Source of the DNA: Carya illinoinensis
Taxonomy: Eukaryota; Streptophyta; Magnoliopsida; Fagales; Juglandaceae
Assembly: GCF_018687715.1 (NCBI RefSeq)
Contig: NC_056762.1
Location: 24,914,864-24,978,863 of the forward strand
Direction of reading: 5' to 3'
Length of the DNA stretch: 64,000 nt
The notes under the pieces are model-generated. The model had not been told where the DNA came from. It worked only from the letters and a program-made list of their open reading frames with translations, and made no database searches. Positions 12,980 through 23,900 of this stretch are shown one piece after another (position 1 is the stretch's first letter; the number at the start of each line of letters is the position of its first letter). Position numbers and translations under genes: made by a program.

Positions 12980-13609
12980 TTACAAATCAGCATGATCAAA
13001 CCATAAGGCTTTACCAGCAAAGGCTGGGACTGAACCCCACCACATCTGAACATCAGACATGGTCCAAGCATACCTAGCTAAAACATGAGCCACCCCATTA
13101 CACGTTCGGTTTACATGCTCAAAAAGTACTTCATCAAAACACCTCATCAAATTTTTTACTTCCATAACTAAATTACTGTTTGCCGATGATGGTGCCTGTG
13201 AGGACTGTAGTTCATTAACAAGCATTAAGCAATCAGATTCTACCCTTAGCTTTGGGATTCCCAGAGGAATACACATTTGCAAGCCCCTCAGTATGGCTAA
13301 CAGCTCAATGGTGGATGGGTCATTCACTTCCATCTCTGAAAGTGTTGCTGCCATCACAACCATGCCAGTACTATCACGCAGGATCAAGCCAATGCCGGCC
13401 TTTTTATACTCTGTGAAAGTTGCCCCATCAACATTTAGTTTTAGGAACCCGGGTGGTGGAGGTTTCCACCTGTATGATTTCCTTGCAACAGCTGCATTTA
13501 CATTTTTTAGTTCAGAGAAGGATTTGTGCAGGGACATAGCCATGTTAGCTGCTGCATTAGGTGTTACCCTCTCCCCTTCCATCTTGAGCTTGTTCCTTCT
13601 ATACCACAT
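12980..13609 (-). pseudogene. LINE ORF2, RNase H domain
   Basis: A 209-codon open stretch. It contains PPPGFLKLNVDGATF, GIGLILRDSTGMVV, then STIELLAILRGLQ and LRVESDCLMLVNELQ, the RVT_3/RNase H-like pattern with its acidic residues (D in NVDGA, E in TIELLAI, D in ESD). It is the C-terminal part of the LINE polyprotein, separated from the upstream zinc-binding region by frame damage near 13610-13740. Confidence 0.9.
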
Positions 13610-13738
13610 ACCCTAGCATAATACAAAAAAGAGAGTAAAGTCAGCATTGGTACCATTGTCTAGTACGATCTTCACATTTTCCTCAAAACTTTGCTATTGT
13701 TGGAGCCGTAAGCCTGCTGGTCCAAGGTGCCTCCATGT

Positions 13739-15550
13739 TTATGCTACTTGGGGGCAAAATAACAAAGCATGGTTAACATCCTCCTCCCTTTCCCCACAGA
13801 AACTACAACCTTCTTCCACTATAATGTTTCGGTGTCTCAAGTTTGTGAGGGTAGGGAGAATATTTTTGCAAGCACGCCATGCAAAGTTCTTGATCTTTTG
13901 GGGCACATGCATTTTCCATAAGCTTTTCCACATGTAGTTTTCCTGGACCCTATTGGAAGTTTCTGCCACTTCCCTCAAATTAGTTGTCTGGATTAGCCTA
14001 TAGGCACTCTTTACTTTAAAACAGTCATTCGCTTCCTCTGTCCATATCCATTTGTCTTCAAAGGGCTCAAAAGGCATTCTAATCATGAGGATTTCATCAG
14101 CTACCATTGGATTAAAGAGAGCTCTAACAGTATCAATCCTCCACATTCTTGTATCTTGGGTGATAAGCCTATCCACAGTTGCATCCTCCTGGCATTCCGG
14201 CAGCCCAGCCCCTATATTTCTGCTCAGTTCTCTGAAACCAGGGACCCAATAGTCTTTCCAAATGGAAATAGATGCACCAGACCCTACACGCCATCTACAG
14301 CCCTCTCTTAACCATTTCTTTGCCTCAAAAATCCCTCTCCATGCATAGGAGGGATGCTGTCCCAGCTTAGATTGGAAGAAAGGAACTAGTTGAGAAATAT
14401 TTAGCTTTATATATCCTATGCAATAAGGACCCTTCATTCTGTAATTGCTTCCATCCTTGCTTAGCCAATAAAGCTAAGTTGAAGGAGTGTAGATTTTTAA
14501 ACCCCATTCCCCCTCTGAATTTTGAAACACACAGCTTTCTCCAACTTAACCAATGCATCTTCTTTTTATTCCCTTTTTGGCCCCACCAAAATCTTGACAT
14601 CAATCCTTCCAATTCACGGCATAAGGTCAAAGGGAGCTTAAAACATGACATAGCATAAGTGGGAATCGATAGAGCTACAGCTTTAATAAGGATTTCTCTT
14701 CTCCCTTGTGACAATAATTTCTCTTTCCAGCTTTGCAATTTATTCCACACTCGCTTTTTTATTTCAGCAAAGGCAAGAGTTTTTGATTTCCCAACCAGAT
14801 TTGGCAACCCAAGGTACTTATCATATTGTTGGAAGGTTCTAACCCCGCACAAGTTCAGCAATTCTCTCTGTTGCACCACTCCCACATTCTTTGAGAAGAC
14901 CACAGCAGTTTTCTCTTTATTCACTTTTTGACCCAATGCCTTCTCATACTTTTGCAACACCCCTTGGATATTCCTAGTGGTTTGTGTGTCAGCAGTGCAG
15001 TGAGTCCTTCCGAGCATAAGAGGAAAAGGTAAGGGGACAGAGGGTCCCCCTGCCTAATCCCTCTAGTTGGAACAATGGGACCGTGTGCCTCACCATTAAT
15101 CAAAACAGAGAAAGAGACGGTTGTCATGCACTTCATTATCAGTTGTACAACAGCTTCAGCAAAACCCAATTTGAGCCTTAGGTAGTAAGCCTTGCTCATA
15201 TCCAGTTTAAGGGACATGTACCCTTTTTTCCCATACCTTTTGTGCCTTAGGTAGTTAACCAACTCATATGCAATAAGTACATTATCAGAAATCAATCTAC
15301 GTACCCTTGACAAAAGCACATTGGGAGTCTGAAATAATCTTAGGTAAATGATGGTTTAGTCTATTCACTATTACCTTAGAGATTAGTTTGAACACCACAT
15401 TACATAGACTAATGGGGCGATAATTAGAAACTAACTCACAGTTTTTTTTTCTTTGGAATAAGACTAATGAGTGTATGGTTTAGGTCCCTAGCGAAGACAC
15501 CACCATTTAAAGATTGTAAAATAGCATCAGTTACAGCAATACCCACAATA
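13739..15550 (-). pseudogene. LINE ORF2, reverse transcriptase and zf-RVT, catalytic box lost
   Basis: From 15440 down the frame reads NYRPISLCNVVFKLISKV (the RT N-terminal signature), then KLDMSKAY (motif A), [15 protein letters not shown] (motif B) and SEGLTAL. The sequence then jumps, near 14990, to [20 protein letters not shown], which normally follows the (Y/F)ADD box by a few residues. The stretch holding FADD is therefore deleted, with a frame change. A second small deletion follows MSKAY. Downstream come YLGLPNLVGKSK, SRFWWGQKGNKKKMHWLSW and the zf-RVT segment FAWRACKNILPT...CSFCGEREEDVNHALLFC (13739-14437). Confidence 0.9.
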
Positions 15551-16356
15551 TGCCAGTATTTTTGAAAAAAGAGATGAGACATACCATCCGGGCTCGGGGC
15601 CTTTGTGGGGTGCATTTGCTAGAGAGCAAGCTTAACTTCATCCGCATGGTAAGGCTTTGTCAATTCTTCATTCATTTCAGGTGTCACTTTTCGAGGTACG
15701 CAAGCCATGACTTCATCTTGGTGCAGCTGCGGGGAAGACGTGAACAGCTCCTTGAAGAAATCTACAATGAGTCTATCTCTCATGGCCTCTTCCCTTATAA
15801 CTCCCTCAGCATCTTTCAAGCCTTTGATAGAGTTTCTCCACCTTCTACCATTTGCTTAGGCGTGAAAGAACCGAGTATTTTGGTCCCCCTCTTGAAGCCA
15901 AGAGACCCGGGATCTTTGCTTCCACATGGTCTCCTCCCTCTCAAGCCATAGTTGCAGCTCTTGTCTAGCTTTACCCACACTTAGTCTAGTCGGATGCATG
16001 CCATCTCTATTTTGAGCTTGCTGTAATTCTCTCCTAGCATTATCAACCTTTTTAAAAACATTCCCAAAGGATTGCTTATTCCAAGTGGTGAGGTGCTCTC
16101 CACACTTTTTTAGAGCCTTTATTACATCAATCATGCTACCCTGGTATTCCCCATTGTTCCACGTTTGGTCAACAATCTGAGCACAATTTGCATCCCCTAC
16201 CCACATTGCCTCAAAACGAAATTGTTTTGGGGATCTTTTCCTAACCTCCATAGCTTCAGAATCAAACCATACGGGTAAATGATCAGAATGGGCAGCCACA
16301 CCATGCCTGATTTTATATTGGGGAAATGACATGCACAACTGATTGTTCCCCACCAA
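15551..16356 (-). pseudogene. LINE ORF2, linker between endonuclease and reverse transcriptase
   Basis: Reads HSDHLPVWFDSEA, the end of the endonuclease domain, then FRFEAMWVGDANCAQIV, WLQEGDQNTRFFHA and a stop, then NSIKGLKDAEGVI and DRLIVDFFKELFTSS. These are the usual connector motifs of plant L1 ORF2. The TAA stop after FFHA (near 15856) and another before the RT show decay. Confidence 0.88.
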
Positions 16357-16404
16357 TCTGTCTAGCCTTTCCGAAACAGCTTGATTCCCCTCTCTACCAT
16401 TACA

Positions 16405-16950
16405 TCAGGTGAACCTTGGTCCTACAAACCCCAAATCACGTAGTAGGCAGTCACTCAAAACTTGTTTAAAAGCTTCCATTTGGGCATTTGGTCGTGGTCT
16501 GCCCCCTCTTTTTTCATTGAGGTGCAAAATTTCATTAAAATCCCCTCCTACAAGCCACGGGCCCTCCACCCTAGTACTTACCCGCCTAATTAAGTCCCAG
16601 GTCATGTATCGGTTACCCACCTTTGGGTTTCCATACACACCCGTGAACCTCCATTCTGGCTTACCCTCCTCTTTAATCAAAGCATCAACATGGTTTATAG
16701 AATAAGATTGAATACAAACACATAAGTCACCTATCCACAATAAGGCTAACCCTCCACTTCTACCCCTACAATCAACTGTAAAGCAATTTTGGAAATGTAA
16801 CTTATACTTACAGCGTTCCATAGCACTCGCTTTAAGCTTGGTTTCCAGGAGGAAAACCAAATTGGGTTCTTCCTTTGTGATTAGATCACGTAGAGCTCGA
16901 ATTCCCTGTGGGTTCCCAAGCCCACGGGAATTCCAAACCAGGGTTTTCAT
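16405..16950 (-). pseudogene. LINE ORF2, endonuclease (EEP) domain
   Basis: Begins MKTLVWNSRGLGNP, the usual ORF2 start, then LVFLLETKL, LLWIGDL and GPWLVGGDFNEILHLNEK, the APE-like endonuclease motifs with the GDFN catalytic signature. It ends at GPRFT followed by a TGA. The family has tryptophan (TW.NGR) at this point, so TGG to TGA is the likely change. The frame continues beyond it. Confidence 0.92.
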
Positions 16951-17580
16951 GGCTGCTGGTAGGGCTGAACATCAGCCGCTGCCAATAACTCAATTCGGAC
17001 TTCATGGAGTTGGTCGCCACCATCCGATGGGAGGGCTCCTCGTTTCTGCTTTTTTCCCATGGCTGGCGAGACGTCTATCGATGGGGATGCCTTCCTCTTC
17101 ACTACGGTCTCACCATTCAGCACCGAGTTCCTTGTAACATGACCCCCTAGGTTTTTCCTCTTCCATTTTCCCGTATGCTTACCCGTTAGTTGCAGGGGCC
17201 GGGCTTTGTTCCATATGCATTTTGGAGTCTCCAACCCTTTTGCACTCAACCCCTCGGCCTGGTCACCAACCCGGTTAAAAGCCTCCATGTCCGTTACACT
17301 CAAGCACCTAGAAAGGCCCACATTCACTCCATCCTTGGCCCGGCCCATGACTTCACCCATTTCCTCTTCTGGTGCTGCTTCCCTTCTGTCGAGACCCAGA
17401 ACCTCCTTCATGCCTTTCTCCCTCAGCAACTACCGGAGCATTAGTTTCTATCCGACCAGTAGTAGATTCCCCATCCGTGCGTTTATCACGGTGTACTTCT
17501 ACCTGTTGGGGCCGCCCCGGTGCTGTTGGTTTTCCCTCACGACCCACTCCCCGTAACCAATCGCCATAGGGAAGGGGGCT
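16947..17580 (-). pseudogene. LINE ORF1 C-terminal part
   Basis: A 160-codon frame (16947-17429), basic and low in motifs, between the zinc knuckle and the start of ORF2. It matches the variable C-terminal tail usual in plant LINE ORF1. Identity rests on position only. Confidence 0.55.
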
Positions 17581-18282
17581 CTATTTTGGGTCTAGCTCAT
17601 TCCATTGGTCACAGTCCGGCTGAGAGTGGCCGATTCTCCCACATCCGTAGCAGAAATCTAGTAGTTTTTCGTACGTAAATCTTACCCAATATGGAACACT
17701 AGAGCCAATACACAGCTTCTTGCCCCTTAGCAGCGGTTCCGTTATGTCCAAACGAACTCAAATCCGCATGAACTCACCCCATGCAAGCTCACCCTCAATT
17801 AAATCCATGTCTTCCATGGCTCCCAGCGCACTCCCAATTAGTTTTCCAACAGCCTCGCTTCGGGCCATCAATGGCAAGTCGTGGATTCAGACCCAAAATA
17901 ACGCCTCGAACAGTTACAACATTTGAGTTTGTTGCACCCCATCAAAGTCTTTCACCAGCACCAACTGTTTGTCAAATGTCCAGGGTCCATCTCGAATCAC
18001 TCTCTCTTTATCCTTTATTTCCTCAAACTCAGCAATGAGGAATTTGGACCCAAGATTCTGAATGCGCATCGATTTTACTAGTCTCCAGATCCTTCGCAGC
18101 ATCTGCTTCAATGCTTCCTTACTGTAATGTTTCATAGTCAGCAACTGAATTATCAAGCATTTTTCACCCCTGTAGACGGTATCACAAACCACCGCTTCAT
18201 CAACAAACACCACTTCTTCCTCAGATTCTGTTAAGGACATGCGGCCATATAGTCCTTCCAGGTCATCCGCCATTCCACTCAT
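17581..18282 (-). pseudogene. LINE ORF1, DUF4283-like domain and CCHC knuckle
   Basis: Begins MSGMADDLEGLYGRMSLTE at 18282. It contains FEEIKDKERVIRDGPWTFDK and LVLVKDFDG, typical of DUF4283 gag-like proteins. After a frame break near 17914 comes FCYGCGRIGHSQPDC (about 17618-17662), a C-x2-C-x4-H-x4-C zinc knuckle. The protein would bind element RNA. Confidence 0.88.
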
Positions 18283-18404
18283 CGTCCCCCCGTTAAGGAA
18301 AAGTTCTTCAGAAAATATCCAAGGACAAAAAGAACCGTACTTGCACTAGGCGAGAGAGAGCACCTCCACTCATAGTAGGTGAGAGAGGAATTCCTGAATC
18401 CGTT

Positions 18405-18420
18405 GTGTAGCAATATAACT
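18405..18420 (+). repeat. Target-site duplication, right copy
   Basis: GTGTAGCAATATAACT pairs with 12909-12924, with one difference. It marks the LINE 5' end at 18404. Confidence 0.85.
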
Positions 18421-19030
18421 ATTTCAGTATCGAAGCATGCAATCAATACTACCTAGCATCCAGCAAAATGTACGACTTCGACCAATCGATAGCTAGATAT
18501 ATAGTGATGTCATTATTTGGTGCCTCAAGTACTAATTAGAATAAATAGTTACAACTAATTTTACTAAATGTTTAGACTCTACAACTAATCTTTTAAATGG
18601 AAAATAAAAGCACCCTTCAAGACTTTTTTTGCTTTTAATTTTAAGTTTTGTATTTTTATTTTTTTTTACTTTATTTTTAAGGATGGTGCTGGGGTACCGA
18701 TGCATCAAACCAATAGCGCATTTTGCCTTTTTTATTTAATATTAAAGAAAAGACACATAATGCTGCATCGGTTTGATCAACAGTTTCCTTATTTTTAAGT
18801 CTTTTTAATTTTTGAATATTATGACATGCAGTACATTTTTACAATTTTGGTAGGTACAGTCAGGATGTGCAAGCGGGATACAATCAGGTTGTAAAGCATA
18901 CCTCTCTCTCTTTCTTCTTCCTTTTCTTGTTTTCTCGTATTTCTTTTTTTTTCCTCGTTTGTTTTCTCAAAAAGCCATGAGAATATATAAGCAGCTTGTC
19001 AATCTTTTTCGTGCTCATATTTCCTAAGAA

Positions 19031-19367
19031 CTTCCAGTTTCTCTTCACTCACAACACTAGCAGGCCAATTCTATATACTCCCAGACTCTTATCTCCTCGA
19101 ACCCAACATATCTCAGACTCCCCCATCCCTCTATCTCCTTCCCTCTCTCTCTCCTTAGCCCAAACTCTGCTTTTTGTGCCCCTCGATCACTCTCATCAAA
19201 AGCTCTCTCTCTCCTCAAGTTTATCAGCCTCTCAAAAATATGAAATGTTAAAATTTCCTACATAATTTTTTATTTGGGATTATCAATGTAATCGCCAAGA
19301 AGCTGTCCAAATTTTTCAATTCAACATCCTCTTCCAATTTCTCTTCACTCACAACACTAGCAGGCCA
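19031..19367 (+). repeat. 37-bp direct repeat, copies exactly 300 bp apart
   Basis: Copies at 19031-19067 and 19331-19367 differ at one position (CTTCCAGTTT versus CTTCCAATTT), and both continue with CTCTTCACTCACAACACTAG then CAGGCCA. The sequence between is different. Confidence 0.85.
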
Positions 19368-19907
19368 GGGAGCTTCCCAACTGAAAGAGAAATAGTACTC
19401 TGACCCCTATTCTTATCGATGGAAACAAAGAACAAGAATTGACTTTAGTTATACATGGAGTTTAGTAAAGTTCCGGCGAGACCCATCATTGGAAAAGAAC
19501 TAGAAAGTTTTTATTTAGTTGAGTAAATCCAAATCCAAAACCTGTGGAACTACTACTGTGGAAGGATTTGGTGTAAAAATTACAACCGACAAAGATAGAG
19601 AGAGAGGGAACGAAATGGAGAGAGGGGGAGAAAAAAATCAAATAAATTTATTAAATAGCTGGTTGCACACCATTTGCACCAAGCGCTTGCAACAATCATT
19701 TTTTGCATTTTCATTAGTGGCGATTGGGATTTCATTAATAGGTCTAATTTATAACAGAAGGATTTAAACGATGGAAGTTAAAAGAATAAGAATGAAAAAA
19801 AATCATTTTTAAAAGACAACCAATTTGTCTAGGCCAAACCATATGGGTTATTTTATTATTTAACCTTAGAACATAATATAAATAATACTTTAATGGTAAA
19901 AAGTCAT

Positions 19908-19932
19908 AAATATATATATATATATATATATA
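19908..19932. repeat. (TA)n microsatellite
   Basis: Alternating TA run ending in TAGATTACC. Confidence 0.9.
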
Positions 19933-20377
19933 GATTACCTATCTTATTTTAGAGTTTTAATTCACTCTTGAGTAATTAATTATTAATACGAGTTTATGAA
20001 AGTGTGAAATTTCTGCAACGAAATCTTTTTCATTTAAGAAAATAATATTATAATCAACAACTTGGGCACAATAAATAATTAAAATAAATAGAGAATAAAA
20101 ATTATAAGAGAAATTTTATATTCTATTTGTAGTCTCTAAGTGGAAATTGTATGTGCAGACCCTTTATTAAATAAAATAAAAAATCATTTTAAGAGAGACA
20201 TTTTTGTAATTTTAAAAAATTTAAAAAATAAAATTACCTAAATCTACGTTACCGATTACAGCCCTAAATGAAGTGTTGGTGAAGGAAGACCGACTAAATG
20301 GAGGAAATAGGTATCCCTCAGTGTTCTGGCAGAGGGGTAGTTTCTTTCTGCCTAGGCTCTCAAGATGGGAAGTGCAA

Positions 20378-20414
<37 letters not shown>

Positions 20415-20415
20415 G
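20378..20415. repeat. (AAT)n microsatellite
   Basis: About twelve consecutive AAT/TAA triplets. Confidence 0.92.
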
Positions 20416-20948
20416 AAAAATTAATTTTTTAACTAAAACTTAAATAAATAAATAAAAAACGAGATCTAATTCAAAGAACTAAATTTCATCATCCAATTTG
20501 AATATTTCGTTTAATTTTTGTAAAACATTAAAACCATGAAAATTAAAAAGCAAAACACTAATTTTTGCAATTCAATGTGCTATATCTTTTCTTCTCAGAC
20601 CCTACCTTCCCAGGTTAACTTTCTGTTTCTCAATAAATGAACAAATGAACTGTACAATGCTGCCCACACTGTCTCCTTTGCTTTATAATAAAATGTATAA
20701 ACTCCCGAACCTCAAATGGTGGTGGCTCCCCCGCACCGGCACATCCAAATAAAATTTCGGACACCTATATCTCTTCAAAAGTTCAAACACAACAGGAGGG
20801 GATAGCATCGTTTGTTTCTTCTGCGGACTTGGGTTCGGGCACATACCACCATTTCGCACTTTGAAGAGATCGGGGAGAAGGATTGTCCCAAGTATTCTAT
20901 AGATCACAAAGAACAAAACTTCAATATTTACATTTTCCCTATGTCGGC

Positions 20949-23900
20949 TCAAAGTTCCACTTCATGAAGGTCATCCCCAACACTGCCACCATTCATTGGC
21001 ATGCGCATCAAAGAAGACTCATTTGGCATAAATGTAGAAGGGGGCATGCCCAAAGCTTCCCCTAGAGGTTTTATTTCAGCCGGATTGGGAGGGCTGAATG
21101 GATCATTGAAACTTCCACCCCAGGAGGCAGTTCTTCGCGAGTGAGGAGGGAGAGAGGCCTGGCCATTTGTCCCCACACCCTTGCCTGGGACACTACCCAT
21201 ACTCGGGAACCTCTGCATGCCCATTGATGATGAAGGTATGGGAGACTGGAAAGAGTCATATGCAGTAGATGTGGAAGGATCTTCATGGGTTGCAGTGCCT
21301 TCTTGCCCATTTTCTGCTATGGCCTCCATTGTCTGTTCACCTGACGATGCTGGGGTGGGAATGAAAAACTTTGCATTTGCAGCAACAGCAGGCTTAACAG
21401 AGGGCACAGAAGGTGACTGGAACAAGTTTGTGGGGTTTCTACCACCTTGGTTGAAGGTGTCCACATACCTGCAAAAGGACATAAATATACTCTACCAAGA
21501 TTAATTTGTGGTCTCCAATTTGTTGCTGGAGATATCAAAAAAGGAATGTTGTTGGAGATAACGAGGAAAGATAATGGACTTTTTTATATAGGTGCTGTAC
21601 TCCAGAGATTTTCACAAATTCAGTAAAACTCCCCACTCACCAAATAAATAAAATCATACAACCCTGATACTCCAATAAAGTTTAAGGTCAATTTTTCATT
21701 ATATATCTTTGCAAGCTTCCTCTTTAAAAACCAATAAAGCTCCACCTTCACTTGATTCGATTATTACTATCACCTCATAACTCCACGTGATTCAATCATG
21801 GAATTAGCGTAACCATTTATTTGGATAAAAAGGAAAAAAGCAAAACTTTCTTAGTTACCTTGATCGTACACCCATTCTTCCCCTAGCCAAAAACTGATTT
21901 GAGCTGGATGGAACATATGGGATTCCTGAATTATGTTCTGAAGGAGGAGTTTTGTAATCTGGACTCTGATTCATTGGAGTCCCTTCTTTCTGCATTGCAG
22001 CTTTCAAATTGTAATCTGACAAACCATTCTGGAAGGCTGCAGTTGTTGGAGGCGGTGGCAAGGCAGCTTCCTCAGCTGGTAGCTCCACACCTTCCTCTAC
22101 CCATCTCTTCTGCTTTTCATCATAATAGAATTTGTTCTTTTCACCTAGCTTAGCCTTCAGCAGCAATGCAGAATAAAAAAATCATTTAAAAGGGGTATCA
22201 AGAAAAACATTAACCATAATCAAGAAAAAGACAAACATGAAAAAAAAAATGGAGAGAAGTCTAAAAAATAACAATTTTCCAAGTCACTACCTGTCGACCC
22301 GAGCGAGGCCCTAAAACTAGCCCGACAGTCTTTTGCAACAACTGAGAGCCAAAACCAAAACGAGCAAAGCGTGATGACCCAACTGAAGCTTTCCCTTGGT
22401 CATTTGTTGAGGTAATGTCTTTCGATGAATCAACCTGATCCCATCATAAGTTGGTAAAATTGCAAATTTTATTCAACCAAGTACACATAACGAAGAATTA
22501 GATACAGATCCCCAAGTTGGGAGACACTCTATACCTGTCTTGGAGTTCTACCAAAGTCTGGCTCTGAAACACTTCTATTAACCATTGTCATTCTATTACC
22601 ATCAGCCCTCCAATCACTTATGGGCTCCATTGAAGCAGAAGGCATTAATGATGAAATGGCCATTGTTGACTGACTAGTCGATACTCTAGGGCCGGTGGGC
22701 TGCGGATAGTGTTCATTCCCAGCAACACTCCCTTGTGATACTGATGGTGCAGGTGGTGGTAGACCCCCAACAACACGATGGGCAGTACTATCAAAAAAGT
22801 TAAGCAATTTGCCAACTAATTTTGTCGGAGCCAAATTTGCAGTGTATCCACCCTGCAATAAGGATGTTCATTGCAAGGGATCAGCAATAATAGCTTATAA
22901 GTCAATAGAAACACTAATAGGAATAAGCACCTGTTGATGGGCTCTGATCCTCTCCTCAAGAGATAGAACCAATTGTTTCCATGTTTCCGCTTCAGGAGCT
23001 CGAACAGTCTTCAAAGACTTCAATACCGCTTGACAGTATCTGAGTTAACCAAACATGTTTAAAAGGGAAAAGGATGAAAAAATTGCATGAAGCATCAAAA
23101 TGAAACAATTCCTACTTACTTCAAAGAGTCAGAAACCTTCCCTACTTCAACTAGCATGTGTGCATATATGAGCTTATATGGTTGAAATGGTATCAGGATA
23201 AACTGAGAGTTCCCAAGCACCTTGGAATATTCATATAACTCGGTCCTCTGTCCAATGCCATCAGGTATCTTCAGTACTTCAGTATGAATTTTCCATAAAG
23301 CATCATTTACTATATAAATTAATGTAAGGGAATAAGTGCTTGAGAAAATGAAAAGACACTGTGATTGACAACCACGAGAACATCTGAGCTTAGGCTAATC
23401 AAAGCTAAACAAGAAAGGGACAGTGAATTAAGCATCAGGCCATTACTTAGAGATAATCCTACAATGACAGCTGCAAGGCCTCCAACATAAAAGGTGCAAC
23501 CACAAGGAAATTTCAGTTTATGCGCACAGCCACAAAATATAAAAAGCTCTAAATATGTTTAGTTTCAGTCCAGCAATCTCAAAGAAAGTTAAACCATCTT
23601 GCAACCACTAGAATTCCCGAACTAATACATGCACTATCAACAGAGTGTGCTGATTGGAATCTGAAAGCACCTGAATAGCCTCTGGACTAGCATAGGTTCG
23701 AGGACATTTCCAGTGATCTGCTCCAATTAAACAGAGTCTGGCACTGTCCGAGTATGACTCAAAGTTTGCTTCCGCAACTAAATAGCAGATGTGCGCAGCA
23801 GTAATCTGAAACAGGACTCAAGTCTTTAGGTTCAGGAATAAAAATTGTTCCCAAAAAAAAAACAATAAGCAGTATAAATCATAGGACATGATACAGTACC

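Larger units (their letters stand above)
12925..18404 (-). mobile_element. Near full-length L1-type LINE, inactive
   Basis: A 5.5-kb minus-strand LINE bounded by a 16-bp target-site duplication. Reading from its 5' end at 18404: ORF1 with a DUF4283-like domain and a CCHC knuckle; ORF2 with endonuclease, reverse transcriptase, zf-RVT and RNase H; then a short 3'UTR and a poly(A) tract (T-run from 12925). The domain order is that of plant L1 elements carrying an RNase H domain. Several stops, frameshifts and deletions, including loss of the catalytic FADD box, make it dead. It lies in the intergenic space between two convergent genes. Confidence 0.93.
18421..20948. other. Intergenic DNA with pyrimidine-rich tracts, plus 3' flank of SEC16
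   Basis: AT-rich. CT-rich stretches lie at about 18901-18960 and 19120-19160. A TATA-like ATATATAAGC at about 18984-18993 precedes them. The frames at 18996-19265 and 19519-19767 have no recognisable motif. The last few hundred bases should include the SEC16 3'UTR. Confidence 0.4.

Noticed and set aside
18996..19767. Two short frames near a TATA-like site
   Set aside because: Low-complexity Leu/Ser/Pro composition in one, and in the other a non-ATG start with a hydrophobic tail. No homology seen.
23248..23340. Possible longer SEC16 exon 8
   Set aside because: The upstream stretch is open for a while, but the PEAIQ-RTELYEYSKVLG join from 23671 to 23247 matches the family and keeps the frame.
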